Origin: Sphingobacterium sp. CZ-2
GTDB taxonomy: Bacteria > Bacteroidota > Bacteroidia > Sphingobacteriales > Sphingobacteriaceae
Assembly (NCBI RefSeq): GCF_004526235.1
Contig: NZ_CP038159.1
Coordinates: 1,612,001 to 1,676,000, forward strand
Direction of reading: 5' to 3'
DNA length: 64,000 nt
The notes beneath the pieces were generated by a model. It worked only from the letters and a program-made list of their open reading frames with translations. It was not told where the DNA came from and searched no databases. Below, piece by piece: positions 35,135 through 44,399 of this stretch. Each line of letters starts with the position of its first letter. Positions within the stretch are counted from its first letter, which is position 1. Both the position numbers and the translations under genes were made by a program.

Positions 35135-35764
35135 TTAGTGATGCGCGTGGGCATCTTCTTTACCACCTACAGCAGTAAACAACTGAGCAACAGCTTCTGT
35201 TTTTGATTGAGCGAAATCTCTTAATTCTTTGTTGGTATTGCGAGACAATCTTCTCAATTGTTCCTTCACCAAGCCTACTTGATGTTGAACATGGTGTAAA
35301 TACGCTTCATCCGTATAAGCAGCATGGCTAGGAGCCGTATGCATTACTGGTGCTGGGGCTGTTGCTGCGACTGCGGTAGAATCAGCGGTAGAATCTGTAG
35401 CAGTGGTTACGCTATGTGCTGCATGATCAGCTTCTGTGGCATATTTCTCTTGTCCTAAAATAGGGAAATCTACATGGAATTTTGTTGCCAAAGAGTCCAT
35501 TTGAGGAAGCATCTCTGTAAAGAATTGGGATACTTTGCTCGCTGCATCTTTCGCTTGTGCATTTCCAACCGTACCAACATGTTTCGCATAGTCTACCTCA
35601 TACGGCGCAATCGCTCCAACGGATCTGAAAAATGCATATGCATCCCCATCTACCAATGTCGTATGCGTGTATTTAAGTTGATTTTCGCTTGCAGTATCAA
35701 ATACGCAAGAAGATAAAGTTGTACTTGCTAAAACTGCCGCAACAAATAATGTATTTAATTTCAT
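35135..35764 (-). CDS. DUF4142-like lipoprotein with His-rich tail
   Basis: The protein (about 209 aa from MKLNTLFVAA) has a lipoprotein signal ending TLSSC. The body resembles the DUF4142 ferritin-like helical family: a first helix pair near AYAFFRSVGAIAPYEVDYAK, an Ala/Thr/Ser-rich insert (about 118-145), and a second helix pair with AYLHHVQHQVGLVKEQL. It ends KEDAHAHH, and His is frequent throughout, so metal binding is possible but unproven. Start 35764 is preferred over 35788 because it opens the signal peptide. Family assignment is moderate. Confidence 0.65.
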   Translation of the reverse strand: MKLNTLFVAAVLASTTLSSCVFDTASENQLKYTHTTLVDGDAYAFFRSVGAIAPYEVDYAKHVGTVGNAQAKDAASKVSQFFTEMLPQMDSLATKFHVDFPILGQEKYATEADHAAHSVTTATDSTADSTAVAATAPAPVMHTAPSHAAYTDEAYLHHVQHQVGLVKEQLRRLSRNTNKELRDFAQSKTEAVAQLFTAVGGKEDAHAHH

Positions 35765-35842
35765 CGCTTTATATTTTTTAAAACACACAAAAATATAAAA
35801 ATATCCCTATTAATGCCTATTTCTGTTTAATTCATATTCAAT

Positions 35843-38419
35843 CTACGCTAAATTTCTTCCTGCATTCACCACACCATAAATGGTTCTGCCGATTAATTTG
35901 CGGTAGATTTCTGCCCTTTCTTCCTTAACCTGCTGCTTATCAAGCAATCGGATAGCGTAATGCTGGATAATCAATAAAGGAAGGATAATCTTCTCCCTTT
36001 CCAAAATAGAAGCCCGCTCTACCGGATAATTCTCCATAAGCTCTTTCATTCCTGTTAATTTTAGCAGATAGGTTTTGGTCAGATCGAATTCTTCTTTCAG
36101 CATCGTCCAAAATCCACCAAACTGAGGGTCATCCTTCATGTAAGCGGTGATGTGGAAATTCGATTTGGTCATCGACATCATGCAATTATCGATCACGGTA
36201 TTGAACATACCGGAAGTTTCATACAGGTTCTTGACATAGGACCAGAGGTTATTGTCCTCTGCCCATTGCAGAGCCGTCCCTACCCCGAAAAATCCAGGAA
36301 TATTTTGTTTCAGTTGACTCCAGGAAGTCACGAAGCTGATCGCCCTAAGATCTTCCAACCGCAATTCCCGATCGGAATTCCGCTTTACCGGCCTACTGGA
36401 AATATTGATCGAAGACAAAGCCTTCAATGGACTCAAGGTTTCCAGGTATTGTAGGAACTGTGGATGATGGCGCAAGGTCAAGAACTTCTGATGACTTTCT
36501 GCGGCCATCTGATCGATCACATCCTTTTGTTTTGGTGTCAGGGTATCCCCCACCTTTTGTTGCAGATCTGAAACCAGACCAGCCTGTATCAATTGTTCGA
36601 TATTGTATCTTGCCGAATCCAAAGAACCATATTGGCTACTGATGGTCTGCCCCTGAATGGTTACCTGAATATGGTTATTCTCGATCTCTTTGCCCATCGA
36701 AGCATAGAAGCGTTGGGTTTTACCACCGCCACGTGCCGGTGGTCCACCGCGACCATCAAAGAACACCAAATCCACATCGTATTCACGAGAAATGGCGGTC
36801 AATTCGATCTTGGCTTTATAGATAGACCAGTTGGCCATCAAATAGCCCCCATCCTTCGTACTGTCCGAAAACCCCAACATGATGGTCTGCTTATTCCCTC
36901 TTTTCTTCAGATGGGCAGCATAAGCTGGATTTGAGTAAAGCCTACGCATCACATCCGCGGCATGTTTCAAATCATCAACCGTTTCGAACAAAGGCACAAA
37001 ATCCATGGTCAGATCCCCTTTCTTCCATCCCTGCCATAAAAACAGCTGCATCAATCCTAAGATATCCGAGGCTTGCTGGCAATTACTGATGATAAACCGC
37101 TGAACTGCACGCTCACTACCCGATTTTTGGATATCCTTGATCAAGCGGATAACACGCAGGGTATCCTGAACCAAGGGATCTTCTGCTGTTTCCAGATCCA
37201 GGTCCGCTTCAGAAAGCGTAATCTGTTTTTCTTTTTCCTCCTCCGAATCGACAACCTCAGATAAAGGGATTCCGGTTTCGGATGGATAGGTCTCCAACAA
37301 CCAATTAAAGGTATTTCTCAGAATACTGCTATCCTGACGGATATCCAAGGTGGTGAAATAACAGCCAAAGGTCTGTACCTTACGTTTTAAATCTTCCACG
37401 ATTTCAACAAAAAGTCCATCGTGGTCTTCGCGAAGAACACGGATGATATTTTCGAGGTTATCCAATATTTTATCGGTTTCATCCACCGGTTTATCAACGG
37501 GGTTGAAACTGTTCTCATAGAATAATTCCTGTAGGTTTTCCATGTAGGATTCTACTCCACGGAAGGTGATGCGTCTTTTTACGACCCTAAAATCCCGGTA
37601 ATAACACCTGAAAAGAATGGTCCTCAACAGGTTAGCCACCTTTTTGGTACTCTCCCAAGTCACATTCGGATTTCCGTCACGATCGCCTCCTGGCCAGAAG
37701 CCTAGCTCGATCAAGTGATCTAATTCCTTCGTAGAAAGTTCAAGTTCATCATCAATTCTTGCCTGAATATCAGAAGCAACCTTATAGAATACATTTTCCA
37801 GGTACCAAGCTAAACTGATGGCTTCATCCACAGGGGTAGGCTTTTGTTTATTGATGAATGGAGTCTTTCCCAACTGCTGTAACAACAGGTGTATTTTAGG
37901 AATATCATTCTTTTTTAGAACCTCGATCAAGTCATTGATGATGGATAGCACCGGTCCAGGATAAAATTGGGTCGGATGCGCCGTCAAAACCAACCGTACC
38001 GACATTTCCTTCAACCGCTCCACAATCTGTTTACGCGTTTGCGGATTGGATTGGGCAGCACCAAAAATAGTATCCAATCCTCCCGTTTCATCGCTTTTCC
38101 CTACGGCCTTAAATGCCGAATCCTCCACCGCATCAAATAAAACCACCTGTCTTTCGATATACTGGACAATGCGGAACAATAGATCCAATCGATCATCTTC
38201 CCGCACATACTGCTCATACTGCCCGAAGAAACTATCGATGATGGTCTCGGGTGTCTGATGTTGTTCTACACCCTGCTCACAATGGGTATTGAAAAAAGGT
38301 AATATGGTTCCCGTATGTCGAACACGTTGGAATGGAAGCGTAAGAAACAGACTCTTGAATAAATCGAACCGCGTTAGGACTTCATTCTGAAAAGCTGCTT
38401 TTTTCTGACTTAATCTCAT
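35843..38419 (-). CDS. ppc: Phosphoenolpyruvate carboxylase
   Basis: This enzyme fixes bicarbonate onto PEP to make oxaloacetate, refilling the TCA cycle. The 858-aa protein has VRLVLTAHPTQFYPG (catalytic His, about 150), the GFWPGGDRDGNPNV motif, MLGFSDSTKDGGYLMANW, and FFDGRGGPPARGGG (glycine loop). The C-terminus ends with GVVNAGRNLA, close to the family's usual NTG/QNTG end. It is transcribed alone on the minus strand. Length is near that of bacterial PEPC (about 850-930). Confidence 0.96.
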   Translation of the reverse strand: MRLSQKKAAFQNEVLTRFDLFKSLFLTLPFQRVRHTGTILPFFNTHCEQGVEQHQTPETIIDSFFGQYEQYVREDDRLDLLFRIVQYIERQVVLFDAVEDSAFKAVGKSDETGGLDTIFGAAQSNPQTRKQIVERLKEMSVRLVLTAHPTQFYPGPVLSIINDLIEVLKKNDIPKIHLLLQQLGKTPFINKQKPTPVDEAISLAWYLENVFYKVASDIQARIDDELELSTKELDHLIELGFWPGGDRDGNPNVTWESTKKVANLLRTILFRCYYRDFRVVKRRITFRGVESYMENLQELFYENSFNPVDKPVDETDKILDNLENIIRVLREDHDGLFVEIVEDLKRKVQTFGCYFTTLDIRQDSSILRNTFNWLLETYPSETGIPLSEVVDSEEEKEKQITLSEADLDLETAEDPLVQDTLRVIRLIKDIQKSGSERAVQRFIISNCQQASDILGLMQLFLWQGWKKGDLTMDFVPLFETVDDLKHAADVMRRLYSNPAYAAHLKKRGNKQTIMLGFSDSTKDGGYLMANWSIYKAKIELTAISREYDVDLVFFDGRGGPPARGGGKTQRFYASMGKEIENNHIQVTIQGQTISSQYGSLDSARYNIEQLIQAGLVSDLQQKVGDTLTPKQKDVIDQMAAESHQKFLTLRHHPQFLQYLETLSPLKALSSINISSRPVKRNSDRELRLEDLRAISFVTSWSQLKQNIPGFFGVGTALQWAEDNNLWSYVKNLYETSGMFNTVIDNCMMSMTKSNFHITAYMKDDPQFGGFWTMLKEEFDLTKTYLLKLTGMKELMENYPVERASILEREKIILPLLIIQHYAIRLLDKQQVKEERAEIYRKLIGRTIYGVVNAGRNLA

Positions 38420-38635
38420 AGTTTAAAATAAGTATCTTGTTTATTCCCAAACGATAGGATAATAATTAAAACAAATATATGATTTTTATATATTTTTAAG
38501 GTACTAATTGTATTTTTTACACTAACTAAATAATTTTATTATGATTTTATCAATAAAATTGGTTTTAATGCTTTAAAATGCCCATTTTTAAGAAAAATAA
38601 CCTTTAATCCTTTACCTTAGTAAACAAGCCTTGCG

Positions 38636-38643
38636 TATCTTTG
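38636..38643 (+). promoter_or_regulatory. Bacteroidota -7 motif upstream of FUSC gene
   Basis: TATCTTTG matches TAnnTTTG and lies 11 bases before ATG 38655. A clear -33 TTG at 19-21 bases upstream is not seen. Confidence 0.4.
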
Positions 38644-38654
38644 TGTGACAAGCC

Positions 38655-40844
38655 ATGATAAAAACAAAAGAGATCAGTAACTTTTTCTACAGCCAATACT
38701 TTGCAGATGGACTTCGAATCACCATTGGCTGCATCGTTCCGGTCATCATTTGCGCCCTTTTAGGGCAGTTCATGCTAGGCACTTACATCTCTTTAGGCGC
38801 TTTATTGGTGGGGCTTTCTGATACACCTGGGGCGCCCAGCCATCGCAGAACAGGGATGATTGCCAGTTTTATCGTCTGCTTGATCACCCAATTCCTGACG
38901 GTCTTGGTCAATAGCAATATCTGGCTCATGACAGGCCTCATTGCCATTCTTTGTTTTCTCTATTCCATGTTCGCCGTTTTCAATGCCCGGGCCGCTACCG
39001 TGGGTTCCATGGGGGTATTGATCATGCTGATCTACATCGATGATGTCAAGAACATCACCGAGGAGCTGGAATTTCTGCTTTACTTCATCATCGGTGGCCT
39101 ATGGTATATGCTGATCAGCTTTTCCATGACGCAGGTTCGCCCCTATCGGCTTGCTCAACAGGAATTATCGGAATCCATCCGGCATGTAGGTGATTTTATT
39201 CGACTGCGAGCTAACTTTTACGACCCTAAAACCGACTTCGACGAGAATTACCGCAAACTGATCGATAAACAGGTGGAAGTTCATGAGCACCAGGAAAACG
39301 TTCGAGATCTTCTTTTCCAAAGCAAGCGATCGATAAAGGATACTACCAAAATTGGTCGATTCCTGACCTTGACTTTTAATGATATTGTAGACCTCTTCGA
39401 ACTGTCCATGACCACCCATTATGATTATGAACAGATCCGGAAGTCGTATTCCGAAACGGGCATCCTGAAGGAATTCAGGCTTTTATTGATCAAGGTTGCC
39501 AATGAACTCGATCATCTGGCCTATCAACTCAACGCCAATAAAGCGCCAAAAGCAAAATACAGCTTTGCCAATGATTTTGATCGGATCTTATATAAAATAG
39601 ACCAGTTGGATAAAAAGGAACAGGTCAATACCATTCCTTTAAAAAAGATCCTGATCAGTATCCGTAACATTACGGCGTTCATCCAGAATATTTACAATTA
39701 CAGCATTATCAGGCCTAACAATGTCCATAAACAGGAGATTGAAGAAGCCAATAAATTCATACAGACGGAGCATATTGATTGGAAGAAATTTAAGAGTAAC
39801 CTTTCCCTGAACTCTTCCATCTTTAGGCATGCCCTACGGATGGGCATTGTCATGTCCCTCACTTACCTGATCCTTAACCTGAACTTCTTCAACATCGGAC
39901 AGATGGGCAGCTTCTGGGTTCTTTTGACCATCATGGTGATCTTAAAGCCCGGTTTTGGATTGACCAAGGAAAGGAATGTGCAACGATTGATGGGAACCGT
40001 GATCGGCGGTATTATCGGTGCTATCATCCTCATGACCATACATTCAGAGATCATACGGTTCATCCTCTTGATCTTTTTCTTCCTGACAGCCTATAGCCTA
40101 TTCCGGGTAAATTACATTATGGCGGTACTCTTCATGACCCCTTATGTGATGATCATGCTGAGCTTCACCGGTGTCAACACCTTTGTGATGGCCAAAGAAC
40201 GGATATTTGACACATTTCTAGGCGGGATGATCGCCTTTATTTCGAGTTATATCATCTTTCCCAATTGGGAAAGTTTCCAGATCAAAACGAACATGCGGCA
40301 GTTATTGATCGCCAATTACAATTATCTTGCCCAGGCGGTCCGTATCCTTTCGGGGGAGACCATCGGCGTGACCGATTATAAACTCGCTCGAAAACAGGTT
40401 TACATCTCCTCTGCCAATATGGGGTCCACCTTCCAACGCATGCTTTCCGAGCCTAAATGGCGGCAGAAAAGCACGAAGGATGTCAACAGATTCGTCATCC
40501 TCAACCATATTTTATCTTCTTACGGGGCAACCTTGCTGATCCAATTGACGGAAGCAACGGATACGAATTATACAAAGGAACATTTGACCATTCTCAAAAG
40601 AATCCTGAACCATATCCAAAAATCCATTGAAACCCTGCATGTAGAGCAGGAGGAAGAATTTACTCCTGTACGCGATTTTCCGGAGCTGACAGATGACACG
40701 CTTGATCCGGAAGAATCTAAATTAATTACCGAGCAATTACAGTTCTTAAATAAAATTTCCTCAGATTTATATAAATCTACGGTGGATGTAATGGAAAAGG
40801 AATCCGTCATTCAACTTGAAAAACTGGAAACAAAAAATGGATAA
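38655..40844 (+). CDS. FUSC-family membrane protein (YccS/YhfK-like)
   Basis: The 729-aa inner-membrane protein has an N-terminal set of about six hydrophobic helices (residues 15-165, e.g. IIGGLWYMLISFSM), a long cytoplasmic helical region (about 170-385), a second set of helices (about 395-540, FUSC block with FWVLLTIMVILKPGFGLTKE and RLMGTVIGGIIGAIIL), and a soluble C-terminus. The family includes efflux proteins for aromatic acids and compounds such as fusaric acid; substrate is unknown here. Its last 8 bases overlap the ATG of the YpdA-like gene, so the two are translationally coupled. Confidence 0.9.
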   Translation: MIKTKEISNFFYSQYFADGLRITIGCIVPVIICALLGQFMLGTYISLGALLVGLSDTPGAPSHRRTGMIASFIVCLITQFLTVLVNSNIWLMTGLIAILCFLYSMFAVFNARAATVGSMGVLIMLIYIDDVKNITEELEFLLYFIIGGLWYMLISFSMTQVRPYRLAQQELSESIRHVGDFIRLRANFYDPKTDFDENYRKLIDKQVEVHEHQENVRDLLFQSKRSIKDTTKIGRFLTLTFNDIVDLFELSMTTHYDYEQIRKSYSETGILKEFRLLLIKVANELDHLAYQLNANKAPKAKYSFANDFDRILYKIDQLDKKEQVNTIPLKKILISIRNITAFIQNIYNYSIIRPNNVHKQEIEEANKFIQTEHIDWKKFKSNLSLNSSIFRHALRMGIVMSLTYLILNLNFFNIGQMGSFWVLLTIMVILKPGFGLTKERNVQRLMGTVIGGIIGAIILMTIHSEIIRFILLIFFFLTAYSLFRVNYIMAVLFMTPYVMIMLSFTGVNTFVMAKERIFDTFLGGMIAFISSYIIFPNWESFQIKTNMRQLLIANYNYLAQAVRILSGETIGVTDYKLARKQVYISSANMGSTFQRMLSEPKWRQKSTKDVNRFVILNHILSSYGATLLIQLTEATDTNYTKEHLTILKRILNHIQKSIETLHVEQEEEFTPVRDFPELTDDTLDPEESKLITEQLQFLNKISSDLYKSTVDVMEKESVIQLEKLETKNG

Positions 40845-41808
40845 TATATATGATGTCCTCATTATTGGGGCAGGACCGATTGGAATTGCCTGTGGTATAG
40901 AAGCAAAGAAAAACAAGCTCAAGCATATCATTCTTGAAAAAGGCTGTCTGGTCAATTCCCTGTACAATTATCCCATCAATATGTCCTTTTTCTCTACTTC
41001 CGAGAGGTTAGAAATCGGAGATACCCCATTTGTTACCACGAATCCTAAACCAAAGCGTGCCGAAGCACTGGAATATTACCGTCGGGTGGAGCGAAAATTC
41101 GACCTGAACTGCAAGCTATTTGAAGAGGTTTTAAGTGTAAGGAAGGTAGACCACGTTTTTCATGTCAATAGTAGCAAAGGGAATTACCAAGCCAAAAATG
41201 TGGTTATTGCCACCGGTTTTTATGACATCCCCATTTACCTGAATGTACCGGGAGAAGAACTGGAGAAGGTACGCCATTATTACGATGACCCTCATTATTA
41301 TGCCAACCAGAAGGTTGTTGTCGTTGGAGCAAGCAATTCTTCCATCGATGCCGCCCTGGAGACCTTCCGTAAAGGAGCAGAGGTAACCTTGGTGGTAAGG
41401 GGGCCCGAAATCAGCCCGAGGGTAAAATATTGGGTAAGGCCCGATATCGAAAACCGCATTGCTTTTGGCGAAGTGAAAGCCTATTTCAATTCCAATATAA
41501 CCGCTATCACCGAAGAAGAAGTCGAGATTGAAACCCCTGAAGGAAAGATCATATTGGAAAACGATTTTGTGTTAGCACTGACAGGATATAGACCCAACTT
41601 TAATTTTCTGTTGAAACTAGGCATTGAAGTGCCGGAAATTGCACCCTGCATCCCGGTCCATAATCCGGAAACGATGGAAACCAATGTCAAAGGGATGTAC
41701 TTGGCAGGGGTGGTTTGTGGAGGATTGAATACCCACCTTTGGTTTATCGAAAACTCAAGAATTCATGCCAGCTTGATCATGAAGGCTATTTGCGAAGGCC
41801 ATCAATAA
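40837..41808 (+). CDS. ypdA: YpdA-family bacillithiol disulfide reductase
   Basis: The protein (323 aa) is a thioredoxin-reductase-like flavoprotein without the CxxC pair, as in YpdA/Bdr. Motifs are VLIIGAGPIGIACGIEA (FAD), the EKGCLVNSLYNYP segment typical of YpdA, VVVGASNSSIDAALE (NADPH), and the C-terminal GMYLAGVVCGGLNTHLWF. It would reduce bacillithiol disulfide with NADPH. The ATG at 40837 overlaps the FUSC gene; an earlier in-frame ATG at 40816 adds seven unlikely residues. Its 3' end overlaps that of the convergent TetR gene by 23 bases. Confidence 0.9.
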   Translation: MDNIYDVLIIGAGPIGIACGIEAKKNKLKHIILEKGCLVNSLYNYPINMSFFSTSERLEIGDTPFVTTNPKPKRAEALEYYRRVERKFDLNCKLFEEVLSVRKVDHVFHVNSSKGNYQAKNVVIATGFYDIPIYLNVPGEELEKVRHYYDDPHYYANQKVVVVGASNSSIDAALETFRKGAEVTLVVRGPEISPRVKYWVRPDIENRIAFGEVKAYFNSNITAITEEEVEIETPEGKIILENDFVLALTGYRPNFNFLLKLGIEVPEIAPCIPVHNPETMETNVKGMYLAGVVCGGLNTHLWFIENSRIHASLIMKAICEGHQ

Positions 41809-42400
41809 ATATCTTGGAAAGTTTTCGTTGCAGATCCAGAATGTAATCGAACTCTTCCTTTGTTGGTGGAAAAAACAGGTTCTTGAATTCTTTCAGGATG
41901 CCTAACCGCATGCCCAACATGGAAATCAATAAGATCCTGGCGGTCGTCATCATATCATCGATAGGTTTTAGCTCCCCATTCTCCACTCCCATTTCCAGGA
42001 TGGACCTTACCTGTTCAATCTCGCGTTCAAACATCGCCGGCATGGCACATTCTAGATCAGGCGGCATATCATTGCGTAGGGAATAGGTAAATTCAAACAC
42101 GTTATAATTCTCTTTGATGATATGCAAACGGGTTTCTAGAAATGCATCGATGGCGTGTTGGACGGTTTTTGCTGACTTGATCTTAGCGGTGCTTATTTCC
42201 AATAATTCATCAATCGTAGCTTCCATTACGGCAGCAAACAAACTGTTCTTATCCGGAAAATAATAATATAATAATGCTTTGGAGAAAGACAGGTCCTGCG
42301 CGATCTCTGCCATCGTTGTTTTGGCAAGACCATAATGAGCAAACCGCTTCTTTGCAGCCTCTAAAATCTTTGTCCTTTTTGCATCCGCACTCTTCGCCAT
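41786..42400 (-). CDS. TetR/AcrR-family transcriptional regulator
   Basis: The protein (about 204 aa) begins MAKSADAKRTKILEAAKKRF, then has the HTH segment YGLAKTTMAEIAQDLSFSKALLYYYFPDKNSLF (read in parts), characteristic of TetR. The C-terminal ligand domain is unassigned. It overlaps the 3' end of ypdA tail to tail and sits near the FUSC gene, so it may control this efflux and redox cluster; this is inference. An upstream in-frame ATG adds only two residues. The divergent gene on its other side is murB. Confidence 0.88.
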   Translation of the reverse strand: MAKSADAKRTKILEAAKKRFAHYGLAKTTMAEIAQDLSFSKALLYYYFPDKNSLFAAVMEATIDELLEISTAKIKSAKTVQHAIDAFLETRLHIIKENYNVFEFTYSLRNDMPPDLECAMPAMFEREIEQVRSILEMGVENGELKPIDDMMTTARILLISMLGMRLGILKEFKNLFFPPTKEEFDYILDLQRKLSKIFIDGLRK

Positions 42401-42500
42401 TAGCAATTTAAATTAGTTATTGATTTAGGCTTTGCCTATATTTACGTCTTAAACTAAAGTTAACTAAATTTTTCGAACTTTTAATAGATTCGGTCAAAAA

Positions 42501-43517
42501 ATGAAAAACGAGATCCAGCAAAACACCTCCTTAAAGCAGTTTAATACGTTTGGGATAGAAGCATTAGCCGAACAATACATCAAGGTGGAAGATGAACTTA
42601 CCCTGACCAGCCTTTATGAGGCCGGACACTTCAATCAACCTTTCTTTGTATTAGGTGGCGGATCCAATGTGTTGTTCACCAAGAATTATGAAGGACTTAT
42701 TGTACATATGTGCAATAAAGGAAAGCAACATTTCATTCAGAATGATAAGGTATTCGTTACGGCCGAAGCTGGAGAAGTTTGGAACGATCTGGTCTGGTAC
42801 TGCATCGAACATGATTTTCCAGGTATGGAAAACATGGCGCTCATTCCGGGAACAGTAGGAGCCTCTCCTATTCAGAACATTGGAGCCTATGGACAGGAGC
42901 TCATGCATATCTTTTATTCCTGCCGAGCATTCGATACGCAAACCGGAGAATTCCGGACCTTCAATAATGCAGAATGCGAATTCTCGTACCGCGACAGCAT
43001 TTTCAAGAAGGAATTTAAAGGCAGATTCATTATCTGTAGTGTAACCTACGAATTAGCTTTGTTCGGAACGATCAATACCAGTTATGGGGCGATTGAGGCC
43101 GAATTAAATAATAGAGGGATTACTTCCCCAACCATAAAGGATGTGGCCGAGGTGGTATCCTATATACGCGTCGAAAAACTTCCGGATCCTTCTACTGTAG
43201 GAAACGCGGGAAGTTTTTTCAAAAACCCCATCATCCCAACCGCACAATTTGAAGAATTGAGAAAACAATTTCCAACGATCGTACATTATCCTATTAATGA
43301 GGACGCCGAGAAGTTGGCAGCAGGCTGGTTAATAGAGGAATGTGGCTGGAAAGGAAAACGTGTTGGTGAAGTGCAAGTGTGGAAAAATCAGGCTTTGGTG
43401 ATCACGAACTGTGGGCAAGCCACTGGAAATGAGATATTCCAAATATCGTCTACTATTGTGGACGATGTACTGAACAGGTTTGGTGTGAGATTGGAACGTG
43501 AAGTCAACCTCTTATAA
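42501..43517 (+). CDS. murB: UDP-N-acetylenolpyruvoylglucosamine reductase (MurB)
   Basis: This FAD enzyme reduces the MurA product to UDP-MurNAc with NADPH. The 338-aa protein has NTFGIEALAEQ, the FAD-binding VLGGGSNVLFT (about 51-61), GMENMALIPGTVGASPIQNIGAYGQEL (read in parts), CEFSYRDSIFKKE and VGNAGSFFKNP with the catalytic Ser (in GSFFKNP), and C-terminal AAGWLIEECGWKG. Length and layout fit type I MurB. murA lies 41 kb away, so the two steps are not linked in one operon. Confidence 0.96.
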   Translation: MKNEIQQNTSLKQFNTFGIEALAEQYIKVEDELTLTSLYEAGHFNQPFFVLGGGSNVLFTKNYEGLIVHMCNKGKQHFIQNDKVFVTAEAGEVWNDLVWYCIEHDFPGMENMALIPGTVGASPIQNIGAYGQELMHIFYSCRAFDTQTGEFRTFNNAECEFSYRDSIFKKEFKGRFIICSVTYELALFGTINTSYGAIEAELNNRGITSPTIKDVAEVVSYIRVEKLPDPSTVGNAGSFFKNPIIPTAQFEELRKQFPTIVHYPINEDAEKLAAGWLIEECGWKGKRVGEVQVWKNQALVITNCGQATGNEIFQISSTIVDDVLNRFGVRLEREVNLL

Positions 43518-43521
43518 AAGT

Positions 43522-43746
43522 TTTCCACATTTTCTGTAATTACATATTTTTTTATTAAAATTCAACAAATCTATCCTGAGCGCCCTCAAACCTCGATTAT
43601 CGTAAAACAAGCGATTTCCTAAAACGAAATTTCCCTCCCTAAATCCTCAACATTTCCACACTTTCTGGAATTTCTCGCACAACTATTGCAATAACCCTTA
43701 CAGCTAAACGATACGAACATACTCGTTTAGTTACAGGAATTCCTGT
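43522..43746. promoter_or_regulatory. Repeat-rich leader upstream of the sigma factor gene
   Basis: Three structures sit in the 266-base gap between murB and the sigma gene. One is a direct repeat of about 20 bases, TTTCCACATTTTCTGTAATT (43522-43541) and TTTCCACACTTTCTGGAATT (43653-43672). The second is an inverted repeat CTAAACGA (43704-43711) / TCGTTTAG (43723-43730). The third is a perfect 14-bp palindrome ACAGGAATTCCTGT (43733-43746), 37 bases before the start codon. The palindromes look like operator sites. Confidence 0.55.
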
Positions 43747-43783
43747 CAAATCGCATCATTTAACTATATAAACTACTAATCGT

Positions 43784-44299
43784 ATGAACAAGCTCGATTT
43801 TAACACACTTGTCGTCCAACATTCCGAATCGCTAAGAAGTTACGCAAGAAACTTTACTAGAGATGCTGAGGATGCAAACGATTTAGTGCAAGATACGCTA
43901 CTAAAAGCCGTAACGTATTTTAAGAACTTTAGAGACGGAACTAATCTACGTGGATGGTTGTACACTATTATGAAGAACACATTCATCAACAATTACCGTC
44001 GTGTCGTAAAAACGAACTCTTTTATCACGAAAGAAGAGGAAATCTCTCAAACCAACCTGGTAGTATCTGCGACCAAGAACAAAGGCGAAAACAAATTTGT
44101 AATGGAGGACATCAATTACGCCTTATCTAAATTATCAGATGAATATTATATCCCTTTTACCATGTATTTCGAAGGATATAAATACCATGAAATTTCAGAT
44201 CATCTAAAAATCCCTATTGGTACTGTGAAGACCAGGATCCATGTGGCTAGAAAATCAATGAAGAAATCCTTGGCAGCGTATAACGTTGAAATGGATTAA
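43784..44299 (+). CDS. ECF-type RNA polymerase sigma factor
   Basis: The 171-aa protein has region 2 (about 10-80: RNFTRDAEDANDLVQDTLLKA, FRDGTNLRGWLYTIMKN) and region 4 (about 110-165: YALSKLSDEYYIPFTMYFEGYKY, HEISDHLKIPIGTVKTRIHVARK). No anti-sigma gene is adjacent, since the next genes are murB and a PfkB kinase pointing the other way. That is unlike FecI-type loci. Such orphan ECF factors are common in Bacteroidota. The palindromes just upstream suggest a controlled promoter. Its regulon cannot be read from the window. Confidence 0.93.
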   Translation: MNKLDFNTLVVQHSESLRSYARNFTRDAEDANDLVQDTLLKAVTYFKNFRDGTNLRGWLYTIMKNTFINNYRRVVKTNSFITKEEEISQTNLVVSATKNKGENKFVMEDINYALSKLSDEYYIPFTMYFEGYKYHEISDHLKIPIGTVKTRIHVARKSMKKSLAAYNVEMD

Positions 44300-44321
44300 A
44301 GAAATATACAAACCTTGAAGA

Positions 44322-44360
44322 CAAAAAAATCCTCTATATTTTTTATAGAGGATTTTTTTT
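44322..44360. terminator. Terminator between sigma factor and PfkB gene
   Basis: AAAAAAATCCTCTATA pairs with TATAGAGGATTTTTTT around a TTTTT loop. T-runs exist in both directions, so it serves both convergent genes. Confidence 0.92.
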
Positions 44361-44399
44361 GGCCGTTTAGGAATGGCCGTTATTTCTTGGTACAGCTAA

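Noticed and set aside
43520-43670. DnaA boxes upstream of the sigma factor (TTTTCCACA, ATTTCCACA)
   Set aside because: Each has mismatches to TTATCCACA, and both lie within a longer direct repeat that better explains them.
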